A stretch of 64,000 bases of DNA. Origin: Anaerocolumna sp047777345. GTDB lineage: Bacteria > Bacillota > Clostridia > Lachnospirales > Lachnospiraceae. The notes under the pieces were generated by a model, which did no database searches, was not told the origin of the DNA, and saw nothing but the letters and a program-made list of their open reading frames with translations. The DNA lies in contig JBKEEJ010000006.1 of NCBI GenBank assembly GCA_047777345.1, forward strand, positions 62,001 to 126,000, in the 5' to 3' direction. Of the stretch, positions 17,732 through 27,241 are shown in pieces (the first letter of the stretch is position 1; each line of letters opens with the position of its first letter). The translations under genes and the position numbers were made by a program.

Positions 17732-20136
17732 ACCGTTTCATTCTGTTTTTCCCAAAAGCGCTTTAATTCTGACTCCATCGTTTTTACATCAACCGTAACA
17801 AAAGGATACCACTCTCTGGGAAAAAGATTTACATACTGCTGTCTTAAAAATCTTTCATCCAGAAGCAATATGGCACCCCTGTCATCCATGGTCCTGATAA
17901 CTCTTCCGGCTGACTGAAGCACTTTGTTCATGCCCTGATACAGGTAAGCATATTCAAAACCTCTTCCGTTTCGTTTGTCATAAAACTTACGGAAGAGTTC
18001 TTTTTCATTGCCTACCATAGGCAAACCGGTACCTACAATAACCGCCCCAATCAGCCGGTCATTCTTTAAATCAATGCCTTCGCTGAATATGCCGCCCATA
18101 ACGCAAAAACCGATTCTGCTGGAATCCGGATTGGCCGTAAAATCTTCAAGAAATACTTCCTTTTCCGCTTCCGTCATGTTACTCTTTTGAACTACCAGCC
18201 CTTCTATTCTTTCCTTAGCAAGTTCCGCAACTTGGTTTAACATCTGATAAGAGGGGAAGAAAACCATATAATTGCCCTTTTTTGCCTTTGTAAAACGAAC
18301 AATATACTCTGTTATTTTCTCATATTCCTCCCTATTTCGCCTTGTATATTTGGTACTTACATCGCTTCCGATCATAATTAACCGATTTCCCTTTAAAAAG
18401 GGAGACGGGGCATAAATGGCATAGTCGTCCTCCCTGCCGCCTAACTGTTCTTTATAATACTGTATGGGTAAAAGGGTGGCAGAAAAAAATATGGCACTTT
18501 TTCCCTTATCCAGACAGGCATTCAGGTTGTCCGAAGGGTCCATGCACAATAGTTTGATACGGAAATCTCCCTGCTCATTATAATCGGTATAAGTAATATA
18601 TTTGTCACTGTATATTTCATAAATATTAAGAAAATGGCGAATGTCCAGATAAAGGCTTAGAATTTCTTCCTTTCCGGAAGTGCCTTTATATTCCAAAAGA
18701 TATTCCTCATATTCTGTCAAAAGCCGCATCAGGTGAAAAACAAAGCCTGAAATGTCTTCAACTTCCTTGCAATTATCACATTCTCTTTTTAGTTTCAGTA
18801 AATCGTTGTTACAGGCCATAAGGCATTTTTCCAGTTTGCCTGTGTTATATGGGACAGTTTCATCCTTGTCTTGATTTTTTATTATTTTCCTCACATTTAA
18901 AAACTGTTCTTTGTACAAGGTGGCACTGTACATTTCCCTGGCCCGGTCCACCAGATTATGTGCCTCATCAATTAAAAAAACATAGTCATACTTTTTCTCA
19001 CCCTGAAAGAAACGACGCAGATATACGTTAGGGTCAAAAGCATAATTATAATCGCATATGACCGTATCGGCCCAGGTAGTAACATCCAGACACATTTCAA
19101 AAGGACATACCGAGTGTTTTTCGGCGTACAAAAGAATCAGTTCTCTGGAAATATCATTTTCATTGGTTAACAAGTCATAAACCGCATCGTTTACCCGGTC
19201 AAAATGTCCTTTGGCCCTGGGACAGGATACCGGATTACAGTCTGGCTTATCCAGTATACATACTTTTTCTTTTGCCGTAATAGTAACAGACTTCATATTA
19301 AGCCCTTTTTCTTTTAGTTTCCCAAAAGTTTCTTCCGCTACGGTTCTGGTGATGGTTTTGGCCGTCAAATAAAAAAGCTTTTCCACCAGCCCTTCACCCA
19401 TGGCTTTTACGGCAGGAAATATGGTAGATATGGTTTTTCCGACACCGGTTGGTGCTTCAATAAATAATCTTTTATTTCTTATAATACTTTTATAAACACC
19501 CGTAACCAAATCTTTCTGACCCGGTCTGTAACTAAAAGGAAAATCCAGGGTTTTTATACTTGCATTCCGCCGCTTATTCCAGCGTATCTGCCATGCGGCC
19601 CACTTGCCATATTCCCGGGTTAAGTTTAAAAACCAGTTTTCAAGCTCTTTAAAGGTAAAGTTTTCATGGAAATATTTCATATTCTCTGTTTCCAGATTAC
19701 AGTAGGTAAGCCGGATTCCTATTTCCTCATGGTTAAATCTTTTGGCATACATATAGGCATAGCACATGGCCTGCGCCCGATGAACGTCTACCGGATTTTC
19801 CAGATGGCTTAGTTCCATATAGACACCTTTGATTTCATCGATAATAACAGCTGGCTTTTCTTCCGGCTGGCTGATAATTCCGTCTGCCCTTCCCTCTACC
19901 AAAAGGTCAAAAGTAATATCGTCACAAGTAATTGTGGTAACTATACTTAAGGGAAACTCTGCGCTGTAAGAAGAACCCATTCTTTTTTGAATCTTTCTGT
20001 GGATTCTGCTTCCTTCCTGCATGGCATCCGTATCTCTTCTTCCTGGTCCCCGATTGTCTAAATCACCGGAACGAAGAATAAATTCTACCAGATTCCGTAC
20101 GGATATTTTTACCAGATTCTCTGCGTCTTTTCCCAT
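17728..20136 (-). CDS. PD-(D/E)XK nuclease fused to XPD/DinG-type helicase
   Basis: An 802-residue two-part protein. Residues about 1-165 look like a RecB/Cas4-type nuclease: GRADGII with the Asp, VIIDEIKG with the (D/E)xK, and RAQAMCYAYMYA as motif Q/Y. Residues from about 210 form a superfamily 2 helicase of Rad3/XPD/DinG type: Walker A APTGVGKT, four Cys of a probable 4Fe-4S domain (CILDKPDCNPVSC, then CPFEMC), DEAH box LIDEAHNL, and motif VI QSAGRVIR. Such proteins probably resolve damaged or structured DNA. AGGAG lies before the ATG at 20136. It converges on the VanZ gene. Confidence 0.88.
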   Translation of the reverse strand: MGKDAENLVKISVRNLVEFILRSGDLDNRGPGRRDTDAMQEGSRIHRKIQKRMGSSYSAEFPLSIVTTITCDDITFDLLVEGRADGIISQPEEKPAVIIDEIKGVYMELSHLENPVDVHRAQAMCYAYMYAKRFNHEEIGIRLTYCNLETENMKYFHENFTFKELENWFLNLTREYGKWAAWQIRWNKRRNASIKTLDFPFSYRPGQKDLVTGVYKSIIRNKRLFIEAPTGVGKTISTIFPAVKAMGEGLVEKLFYLTAKTITRTVAEETFGKLKEKGLNMKSVTITAKEKVCILDKPDCNPVSCPRAKGHFDRVNDAVYDLLTNENDISRELILLYAEKHSVCPFEMCLDVTTWADTVICDYNYAFDPNVYLRRFFQGEKKYDYVFLIDEAHNLVDRAREMYSATLYKEQFLNVRKIIKNQDKDETVPYNTGKLEKCLMACNNDLLKLKRECDNCKEVEDISGFVFHLMRLLTEYEEYLLEYKGTSGKEEILSLYLDIRHFLNIYEIYSDKYITYTDYNEQGDFRIKLLCMDPSDNLNACLDKGKSAIFFSATLLPIQYYKEQLGGREDDYAIYAPSPFLKGNRLIMIGSDVSTKYTRRNREEYEKITEYIVRFTKAKKGNYMVFFPSYQMLNQVAELAKERIEGLVVQKSNMTEAEKEVFLEDFTANPDSSRIGFCVMGGIFSEGIDLKNDRLIGAVIVGTGLPMVGNEKELFRKFYDKRNGRGFEYAYLYQGMNKVLQSAGRVIRTMDDRGAILLLDERFLRQQYVNLFPREWYPFVTVDVKTMESELKRFWEKQNETV

Positions 20137-20217
20137 GTTTTCTCCTCTTTCTTCTGATACCTAGTATGTCCATTTTCGTCGTCTTTTTTCCCAGGACCTG
20201 TATCATAACTGTATCAT

Positions 20218-20256
20218 AAAAAAAGCATCTAAAGTGTTTTTTTCACCCAGATGCCT
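20218..20256 (-). terminator. Terminator of the 179-residue basic protein gene
   Basis: On the minus strand: stem GCATCT / AGATGC (20249-20254 with 20225-20230), extended by GTG/CAC around an A7 loop, then a T7 run (20224-20218). It lies 33 bases downstream of the stop at 20289. Confidence 0.75.
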
Positions 20257-20288
20257 TACATTAATATTTATAGGTAAATAAAACTTTC

Positions 20289-20828
20289 CTACATATATTC
20301 GGTATAATTCTCGTCGTCGTCTCCATACAGGCCATTGGCATAGCCTCTGGTCCAGTCTATATTTTTTGTTCTTCTGTGCTTTATCTGCGGTTTGCTTCGT
20401 CTTTCTGCTTTTTCATCAAGTTCTGTTTTTTTCTTAAGCAACGCTTTCTTTTCCCTTTCCAGCCGCTTAATGGTAACAAGTTTGTCAGGCTGTTGCTCTT
20501 TTTCTTTCGTCTGAAAGGTTTTAGCTCTATAACCACCAATGCTAAGATCTCGGTTCCGGCTAAAACTACTGGTTTCTAAAATGTCCTTAACAGGATATGA
20601 TTTGGAATCTTTACCGTAAAGTTTATTCTCCCTGTTAAAGGAACCGTTAGAACTTTTATTCACGTTAAAAGGCTTGCTTTCTCGATTAACAGGTTTTCCG
20701 TCTTGTTTTCCCTGCCCGGAAGTAGGATATCCGGCTTCTCCATAAGTTCCCGGACTTTTTTGTCCGCTTAATCTGGCATTGTCACGATGCTTACTTGGTC
20801 TACTATCATTAGCATTGGTTGTAGCCAT
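20289..20828 (-). CDS. Basic low-complexity protein of unknown function
   Basis: A 179-residue, very hydrophilic, basic protein rich in Asn, Ser, Lys, Arg and Gly, likely disordered for its first 110 residues. Residues about 120-150 could form a short coiled coil (TIKRLEREKKALLKKK, then TELDEKAERR). The tail is acidic (DDDENYTEYM). AGGAG stands 8 bases ahead of the ATG at 20828; the 8 codons open upstream are not used. I recognise no family. It has its own terminator and a 280-base upstream gap, so it is a separate transcript. Confidence 0.6.
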   Translation of the reverse strand: MATTNANDSRPSKHRDNARLSGQKSPGTYGEAGYPTSGQGKQDGKPVNRESKPFNVNKSSNGSFNRENKLYGKDSKSYPVKDILETSSFSRNRDLSIGGYRAKTFQTKEKEQQPDKLVTIKRLEREKKALLKKKTELDEKAERRSKPQIKHRRTKNIDWTRGYANGLYGDDDENYTEYM

Positions 20829-21111
20829 TAAATGTTCTCCTCTCTTATCCAAATCAATACGATATATTTATCTATTTTACCTTATTCTATTGTAAATCTA
20901 TTGTATATTTTATTCGATTTTTACATAAAGTCAATATATAATTTTTTTATAAATTTTAATTTATAGTTAAGAATTACCTTGCATTTTCCCTGCTTATCTG
21001 TTAAAGTCAAATTGTGTATTGCAATAGAATATTTCTTTATTTTATTGCCATAATATTTATTGCCTGTAGTTATATCCGAAAGCGGGCTTACTGAAAGAGA
21101 GGTATATTATA

Positions 21112-21468
21112 ATGAGCGAACACGAACACAACTGTGGTTGCGGACATGACCACGAACATGATCATGACCATTTGACTGTTACATTAACACTGGATGATGG
21201 TACTGAATTAGAATGTGAAGTATTATGCATATTCCCGGTTGGCGAAAAAGACTATATTGCATTGATTCCTGCAGATGATAATGACAATGAAGATGACGGT
21301 GAAATCTTCTTATATCAGTTCATCGAACATGAAAATGATGAAATCGAATTACTCAATATTGAAGATGACGATGAGTTTGAAGCAGTATCCGATGCTTTTG
21401 ACGAAATAATGGACAGCGAAGAATTTGACGAGCTGTTTGATGAGGAAGAAGAGGACGAAGAAATCTAA
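21112..21468 (+). CDS. DUF1292 family acidic protein with His-rich N-terminus
   Basis: A 118-residue protein. The core (about 22-85) fits DUF1292: LTLDDGTELECEVLCIF, then YIALIPAD and EIFLYQF. Family function is unknown. Unusual here is an N-terminal 20 residues with eight His and two Cys in alternating His-Asp/Glu order (CGCGHDHEHDHDH), resembling metal-storage or chaperone tails of Ni/Zn proteins. The C-terminus is a run of Glu/Asp. AGAGAGG precedes the ATG. It converges on pcrA. Confidence 0.85.
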   Translation: MSEHEHNCGCGHDHEHDHDHLTVTLTLDDGTELECEVLCIFPVGEKDYIALIPADDNDNEDDGEIFLYQFIEHENDEIELLNIEDDDEFEAVSDAFDEIMDSEEFDELFDEEEEDEEI

Positions 21469-21522
21469 GATTCGTTATCTTTTGAACAGGAAAATTCTTC
21501 GAATTTCCTATAAAACGGGCAA

Positions 21523-21743
21523 GGCTGTTGCATTAATGTAGATTTATGTACAGGAATTGTGCAACGGTATCCCTCACATACTGGTTTCCTGACATCAGAT
21601 TCATTTTGTAGACACAAATCAAACATAAATGTTTGCTTTATGCATACAAAATGAACCCGATATCCGTCAAAACCGTGTATTATGGGATATCTGTTGTAAT
21701 TCCTGTAGCATTGAGTATATTATGCAACAGCTTATTTTTTTAT
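21523..21743. repeat. Dispersed inverted repeat, copy 2 (long, nested)
   Basis: Fills most of the 299-base gap between the convergent DUF1292 gene and pcrA. Outer arms GGCTGTTGCATTAAT (21523-21537) and ATTATGCAACAGC (21719-21731). Inside are ACAGGAATT (21550-21558) / AATTCCTGT (21698-21706), then TCATTTTGTA / TACAAAATGA, and a GATATCC / GGATATC hairpin. T7 follows on the plus strand. This is the longest member of the family and could be the least decayed. Confidence 0.7.
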
Positions 21744-21767
21744 AAATATACCGGCCCGATCCATACG

Positions 21768-23765
21768 TTATTCTTTTATGGTCAGGAGCATATTTTGAAT
21801 ACAAAATTCCAAATCCATGGTTCTTTCTTTTTTCAAATCATCAAAATAGATTATAACTTTTCCCTTTTGGTTGGATTTTACGGTACCCGGTCCGAAAGTT
21901 TTATGCCAGACTCTGGTTCCTGGCTTTAAATCTTCCCTATTTAGCAAAAGTTCTCCCACAAATCTGGAACTGGCTAATTCTTTGTTATATCTTTCTTTTA
22001 CAGAATAGATATGCAAATATTCCTTTGTCCTTGTAACGGCAACGTAAAATAACCTTCTTTCTTCTTCCAGATCGGCTTCCTGCACGGCTTTTCGGTGAGG
22101 CGTTATGCCTTCATTGGCATCTACAATAAATACCACCCTATATTCCAGTCCTTTGGAACTGTGCATCGTTGCCAGGGTCACGCCATTTCTGTTCTGCTTC
22201 TGATTTTGTGTTTGTCTTTTTAATTCCTCCTGGTATTCATCAATATGGCGGAACCATTCCTCAAAAGTTTTATATTCCCTGGCCGATTCCTGAAGTTCAT
22301 TTAAGGTATCAAATAGTTCCTCTGCCTTGATTCTTCGGAATTCGGCATATTCTGTCAAATAATCTTCGTAACCGATTCCCTTTCGAATATAATTAATGGC
22401 AGCAAAAGGGCTCATATTTTTCATAAGATTAAGGTCATATTCCAGCTTGTCAATGCGTTCAATCATCCAATCCTTATCTTTATAGAATTCTCTTAACTTG
22501 TCAAAATCCACCTGAGAATCTTTAAAACACTCTCTGCTTAAATAGCGCTTTGGCCGATTGGCAACTTGTAAAAACAAAGCCCTGTCCCGGCATCCTGCGG
22601 CCAGTTTCAGATAAGCTATCATGTTGACAGCAATCCAGTGGTCATACAGATTGGGAATCATATCCTTCATTTGAAAAGGTACGTTATATTCCATAAGCTT
22701 ATCAATTAAAGCCCTGGGTTGGGTATTGGTCCGAAACAAAACCGCCATATCAGTAAAGGGCAGGCCTGCTTTATAGTATCGAAGAATATCCGCAACAACC
22801 ATACTGTTCTGTCCTTTTAAATCTTTAAAAGCCTTGATTACTACATCCGATCCACCTTTTTTACTGGCACGGATGTTTTTCGGAAAACGCTTCGTGTTAT
22901 TTTTGATTAATCTGGCACTGCATTCCACAATTTTTTCCGTAGAACGATAATTGGTATCCAGCAAAACCCGCCTACTTCCAGGATAATCTTTTTCAAAGTT
23001 TAACATAATTTCCGGTTTTGCCCCCCTGAAGCGGTAAATAGACTGGTCATCATCTCCTACCACAAACAGATTGTTTTCCGGTAATGCTAAAAGCTTTATA
23101 ATATCATATTGTACTTTGTTAATGTCCTGGAATTCGTCAATTAAGATATATTGAAACTTATTCTGCCATAAAGAAAGAATATCTGGACGCTCTTTTAGAA
23201 GTTCGTAACATAATACCAGCATATCGTCAAAATCAATTAGATTTGCTTTACGGAGTTTGCTTTCATAAGCATTGTAGATTTTTTTGAATATTTCTTCAGA
23301 ACAGTTGATGGAATAGTAGTGCTCCAAATCCATTCTTTCGCTTTTAATCAGGCTGATTTCGGAGATAATGCCGGATACAAACTCCTTTTCGTCTTCGATT
23401 TCGTAATCCAGATCTTCAATAATCTCCCTGAAAAACTGAACTTTTTGATCTTCCCGGATAATATTGGCAGCACTGTAATGATAGGCATATTTTAAAATAG
23501 TAAAAAACACGGCGTGAAAGGTTCCAAAATTAACTCCATATCCCTTATCACCGGTAAGTTTTAAGAATCGCTCTTTCATTTCCCCGGCGGCAGCCCTGGT
23601 AAAAGTAATTACCAGTATATTACGGGGATTAACGCCATACTGATTAATCAGCTGCTGTGTTCTTCTGGTAATTACAAGGGTTTTCCCGGAACCGGGCCCA
23701 GCTAATACCAGCATGGGCCCTTTGTTATGATTGATTGCAATTAATTGGGACTTATTTACTTCCAT
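21768..23765 (-). CDS. pcrA: UvrD/PcrA-type ATP-dependent DNA helicase
   Basis: A 665-residue superfamily 1A helicase. Q-motif LNKSQ-like start (MEVNKSQLIAI), Walker A AGPGSGKT, motif II DEFQDIN, motif III VGDDDQSIYRFRGA, motif V TMHSSKGLEYRVVFI and motif VI LFYVAVTRTK are all present. It is about 70-90 residues shorter than classical PcrA, mainly in the 2B and C-terminal parts, so it may be a PcrA-like paralogue rather than the essential PcrA. The C-terminus ends in a Tudor-like GTRVWHKTFGPGTV segment, as in PcrA. It starts 15 bases after gltX, so the two form an operon. The ribosome site is weak (AGGT). Confidence 0.9.
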   Translation of the reverse strand: MEVNKSQLIAINHNKGPMLVLAGPGSGKTLVITRRTQQLINQYGVNPRNILVITFTRAAAGEMKERFLKLTGDKGYGVNFGTFHAVFFTILKYAYHYSAANIIREDQKVQFFREIIEDLDYEIEDEKEFVSGIISEISLIKSERMDLEHYYSINCSEEIFKKIYNAYESKLRKANLIDFDDMLVLCYELLKERPDILSLWQNKFQYILIDEFQDINKVQYDIIKLLALPENNLFVVGDDDQSIYRFRGAKPEIMLNFEKDYPGSRRVLLDTNYRSTEKIVECSARLIKNNTKRFPKNIRASKKGGSDVVIKAFKDLKGQNSMVVADILRYYKAGLPFTDMAVLFRTNTQPRALIDKLMEYNVPFQMKDMIPNLYDHWIAVNMIAYLKLAAGCRDRALFLQVANRPKRYLSRECFKDSQVDFDKLREFYKDKDWMIERIDKLEYDLNLMKNMSPFAAINYIRKGIGYEDYLTEYAEFRRIKAEELFDTLNELQESAREYKTFEEWFRHIDEYQEELKRQTQNQKQNRNGVTLATMHSSKGLEYRVVFIVDANEGITPHRKAVQEADLEEERRLFYVAVTRTKEYLHIYSVKERYNKELASSRFVGELLLNREDLKPGTRVWHKTFGPGTVKSNQKGKVIIYFDDLKKERTMDLEFCIQNMLLTIKE

Positions 23766-23780
23766 ATGCAGATTACCTAC

Positions 23781-25241
23781 TTAACCCCTGCTTAACTTAT
23801 CTATGGCAATCCGAACACGGCGAAGGCTTTCTTCTTTGCCAAGGATATTCATAATCTCATAAGCTCCGCCAGGGGTTGACTGCTTTCCGGATACGGCGGT
23901 ACGAATTGGCCATAATCCCGTACCATTTTTAATACCTTTTTCCCTGATATATCCCATTAATACTTTTTCGATTCCTTCTATGGAGTAATCATCCAATGCC
24001 TCCAGTAAAGGAAGTTGTTCCTTTAATATGGTTAAAGAAATTTCCTTATCTGTCTTCATTTTCTTATGAATATACATGGAAGTATCATAATCAGGCAATT
24101 CCTCAAAAAAGTCTATCATATCCTTAATATCCAAAAAGGTCTCGATTCTGGTCTTTACCAAATCGGCAATCTTTTTTAAATCCAGGTCTTTTTTTATAAC
24201 CTGCCGGATATAAGGCAATGCATACTCATAATAACGCTCATTGTCCATTTTTTTAATATACTCGCTGTTCATCCAGCGAAGCTTTTTCATATCAAAAACA
24301 GCAGGAGATTTATTAATGTGGTGATAATCAAATTTTTCTACCAGTTCTTCCAGGGAGAAAATCTCCTCATTGGTTCCGGAACTCCAACCCAGCAAAGCAA
24401 TAAAGTTCACAATAGCTTCCGGTACAAAACCTTGTTCCAGCAAATCTTCAAAGGAAGAATGTCCGCTACGTTTAGATAATTTTTTATGTTCCTCATTGGT
24501 AATTAAAGGGCAGTGAATATATATGGGTTCTTCCCATCCAAAAGCCTGATAAAGTCTGGTGTATTTCGGAGTGGATGACAAATACTCGTTTCCTCTTACC
24601 ACATGGGTGATTCCCATCAAATGATCGTCTACCACATTGGCAAAATTATAAGTAGGATAACCGTCTGATTTAATTAAAATCATATCATCCAATTCGGCAT
24701 TTTCTACTGTAATATCACCATATACGGCATCGTGAAAAGTCGTTGTGCCTTCCGTAGGATTATTCTGCCGTATTACATAAGGAATTCCTGCCGCCAGGTT
24801 TGCTTCTATTTCCTCTTTAGACAAATGAAGACAATGTTTGTCATATTTGGTAATTTCCTTGCCATCTTCATCTATGGCAGTCTTTAAGGTGCTTAACCTT
24901 TCTTTGGTACAGAAGCAATAATATGCTTCTCCCTTTTCAATTAGCTCTTTTGCATATTTCATATAAATTCCGGCAGCCTGACGTTCACTCTGAACATAGG
25001 GGCCACACCCGCCGTCTTTATCCGGACCTTCGTCGTGAACCAATCCGGTAAGCTTTAATGTTCTATATATAATATCAACTGCACCTTCCACATATCTTTC
25101 CTGATCCGTATCTTCGATTCGAAGAAGGAAATCACCTCCTTCATGTTTGGCAATCAGGTATTCGTACAATGCAGTTCTTAGATTACCCACATGCATTCTG
25201 CCCGTTGGGCTTGGTGCATATCTTGTTCTTACTCTTTTCAT
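23781..25241 (-). CDS. gltX: Glutamyl-tRNA synthetase
   Basis: A 486-residue class I aminoacyl-tRNA synthetase. The HIGH-type motif is PSPTGRMHVGN and the KMSKS-type motif is KLSKRSG. The GluRS catalytic and anticodon-binding regions are complete. It charges tRNA-Glu in the cytosol, and in many Firmicutes lacking GlnRS also tRNA-Gln. AGGAGC stands 9 bases before the ATG at 25241. No T-box leader is visible in the 270 bases upstream. The pcrA-like gene follows immediately. Confidence 0.96.
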   Translation of the reverse strand: MKRVRTRYAPSPTGRMHVGNLRTALYEYLIAKHEGGDFLLRIEDTDQERYVEGAVDIIYRTLKLTGLVHDEGPDKDGGCGPYVQSERQAAGIYMKYAKELIEKGEAYYCFCTKERLSTLKTAIDEDGKEITKYDKHCLHLSKEEIEANLAAGIPYVIRQNNPTEGTTTFHDAVYGDITVENAELDDMILIKSDGYPTYNFANVVDDHLMGITHVVRGNEYLSSTPKYTRLYQAFGWEEPIYIHCPLITNEEHKKLSKRSGHSSFEDLLEQGFVPEAIVNFIALLGWSSGTNEEIFSLEELVEKFDYHHINKSPAVFDMKKLRWMNSEYIKKMDNERYYEYALPYIRQVIKKDLDLKKIADLVKTRIETFLDIKDMIDFFEELPDYDTSMYIHKKMKTDKEISLTILKEQLPLLEALDDYSIEGIEKVLMGYIREKGIKNGTGLWPIRTAVSGKQSTPGGAYEIMNILGKEESLRRVRIAIDKLSRG

Positions 25242-25402
25242 ATTTCGTTTGCTCCTGTTCCTATTCTATTCAGTCTCTGAACTGTTGTAATCATTAGTAT
25301 GTGCTACATTAGTTCAAGTATTTATAGGTTATAATATAATCCAAGCACTATATTCTGTCAAGTAAAAGGCATGACACTTAAAAATCCTCTGTACTTATAA
25401 AC

Positions 25403-25442
25403 AGGCAGCAACGAATCTAAGGAATGATTCAGAAAGCTGCCT
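25403..25442 (-). terminator. Probable terminator of the zinc-ribbon membrane protein gene
   Basis: Stem AGGCAGC / GCTGCCT (25403-25409 with 25436-25442), with an inner GAATC / GATTC. On the minus strand only a weak GTTTATA tract follows, so efficiency is uncertain. Confidence 0.5.
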
Positions 25443-25514
25443 TTAAAATAAATATTTATAACCAAATTTTATATTTTATAATTATAAAATGTTCATATAG
25501 TACTATTTGAAGTT

Positions 25515-25934
25515 TTAATAAAACTCTTTCATGTACTGATTAATATCTACTCCGCTGTTAATAATGTCCATCATGACTGAAGTAAACATAAAAATAAGTA
25601 ATACGATAGACACAGCAGTTACGATTAATGAAGCCCTTGCCCAGTTTTTTTTGCTGGCAGGCGTATCATTGCCAAAAGCCCAGACAAACATCATAACTAT
25701 ATAAATAAAGATACCGACAACAGGGATAAATGGTAACAACAGAGTTCCCATCCAGTTGCCGAATGATATGGGCTTTTCACTCCCGGTATTTGCTTCAGCT
25801 GATTGCTGTGTATTGGAAAACTGATAATCTTCCTGCCTAAAGGAAGGGACATTTTCACGAAAGGAAGTACCACAATATTCACAGTAATTGGCATCCTCAC
25901 TGGACGAATTTCTTCCACAGGCTTTACAAACCAT
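25515..25934 (-). CDS. Zinc-ribbon membrane protein, unknown function
   Basis: A 139-residue protein. The N-terminus is a zinc ribbon with CKAC and CEYC (residues about 3-23), then an Asn/Ser/Gln-rich linker, then two transmembrane segments (about 62-88, starting LLLPFIPVVGIF, and 98-125, SLIVTAVSIVLLIF). Such zinc-ribbon plus two-helix proteins are common in Clostridia without assigned function. AAGGATG precedes the ATG at 25934; three codons upstream are open but poorly placed. It forms its own transcript. Confidence 0.7.
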   Translation of the reverse strand: MVCKACGRNSSSEDANYCEYCGTSFRENVPSFRQEDYQFSNTQQSAEANTGSEKPISFGNWMGTLLLPFIPVVGIFIYIVMMFVWAFGNDTPASKKNWARASLIVTAVSIVLLIFMFTSVMMDIINSGVDINQYMKEFY

Positions 25935-26147
25935 TAAAATCATCCTTTCTTATTAACTAATTTAAGTAAAACCATTTAACTTATTATAACATATTATAAT
26001 TAAATGCCAAATTAAAATATTCTTAAAGAATAAATTGTAAAATAATTAATTTTACAAATCAAGTTTTAAAGTCAGGCTATCTCACTAAAATATAAGGAAA
26101 GAAGTAAAAATACCATCTTAATATTTTCTGAAATCAATTTCCATTAT

Positions 26148-26176
26148 TTGACTTTTTCATCTTTTAGATATATAAT
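26148..26176 (+). promoter_or_regulatory. Promoter of the dockerin esterase gene
   Basis: TTGACT (26148-26153), exactly 17 bases, perfect TATAAT (26171-26176). It leaves a leader of about 110 bases before the ATG at 26296. I see no riboswitch fold in the leader. Confidence 0.75.
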
Positions 26177-26295
26177 ATAAGTAAATATTTTCCAATTATG
26201 AAAATGGATTATACAGATACGAATAGTAAATATTTTACCACTCGTTAACTAGATACAGGTATGTATCTATAAATAATATATAAGGGGGAAGTATA

Positions 26296-27198
26296 ATGAA
26301 AAGATGTAACTTTATAGCAATCTCCATGGTTATTTTACTAATCATATCTTCTTTTTGGATGCCTGCCATTACCTCTGCCGCAACAAATACTACAAAAATC
26401 AAAGGCAGTGAAGTACTGGTTATTGGAGATTCTTTTTTGGCAATGTCTCATGACATTACCAAAAGGTTGGAACAGAATGCGAAAAATGCAGGCATTTTGG
26501 ATGCCAACGATAGTTTCAGGGATTTATCGGTCAGCGGAACCATGCTTAGCGGTGGAATATCGCCAAACATTCCCACACAGTATATGAACGGAATCAGAAA
26601 TGGTACTGTAAAATATGTAATCATGGATGGCGGTGGTAATGACTGCTTAGCTGGAAATGTAAATGCTGCATATGCAGCAGCCAGAAATTTGTTTGTAGAA
26701 ATGGGAAAAAACAGCGGCCTGAAAGTATTTTATCTCTTTTACCCGGATCCTCAGGGATTTCTTGCCGGTATCCTAAAACCAAATCTGGATACACTAAGAC
26801 CACAGATCCAGCAGCTGGTAACAAATTCAGTAAATCCAAAAGGATATTTTCTGGATCTAAGACCTACCTTTGAAGGCAAATATTCTGCCTATATACTGCC
26901 CGATGGTATTCATCCTACAACAGAAGGAAGCTATGCGGCAGCAGATGCAATATGGGCGGAAATGCAAAGAGTAGGTTTCTTTGAAAACAATAGTTCGCCG
27001 GTTAATTATGGGGATTATAACAATGACGAAAATATCCACACTTTGGACTTGGCATTGCTGAAAGAGCATATCATGATTCCGGAAAAGGAAAATATAGCTT
27101 CCATGGATGTAAACGCCGATAATGAAATGAACACTCTTGACTTAACTATTCTGAAACAGTATTGGCTGAAGATAATAGATAAACTGCCTTATAGATAA
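26296..27198 (+). CDS. Secreted SGNH esterase with C-terminal type I dockerin
   Basis: A 300-residue exported protein: signal peptide (1-29, ending near ITSAA), SGNH hydrolase domain (about 36-228) with Ser46 in GDSFL, GGGND with the Asn, and DGIHPT carrying the Asp/His pair. A short linker leads to two dockerin repeats (about 245-300). Each repeat has the calcium-loop spacing D-x-N-x-D-x3-H/N-x2-D: DYNNDENIHTLD and DVNADNEMNTLD. Dockerins bind cohesins on scaffoldins, so this carbohydrate esterase is likely part of a multi-enzyme complex or anchored to the surface. No cohesin is in this window. AGGGGGAAG precedes the ATG. A terminator follows. Confidence 0.9.
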   Translation: MKRCNFIAISMVILLIISSFWMPAITSAATNTTKIKGSEVLVIGDSFLAMSHDITKRLEQNAKNAGILDANDSFRDLSVSGTMLSGGISPNIPTQYMNGIRNGTVKYVIMDGGGNDCLAGNVNAAYAAARNLFVEMGKNSGLKVFYLFYPDPQGFLAGILKPNLDTLRPQIQQLVTNSVNPKGYFLDLRPTFEGKYSAYILPDGIHPTTEGSYAAADAIWAEMQRVGFFENNSSPVNYGDYNNDENIHTLDLALLKEHIMIPEKENIASMDVNADNEMNTLDLTILKQYWLKIIDKLPYR

Positions 27199-27241
27199 AC
27201 TATTCTATAAATAATGTTATTAATTAAAATATCTTATCAAA

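Noticed and set aside
25242..25514. Possible T-box leader upstream of gltX (also checked upstream of glyS, 9568-9845).
   Set aside because: No GGTGG...CCGCG antiterminator pair and no tRNA-specifier stem found in either region.
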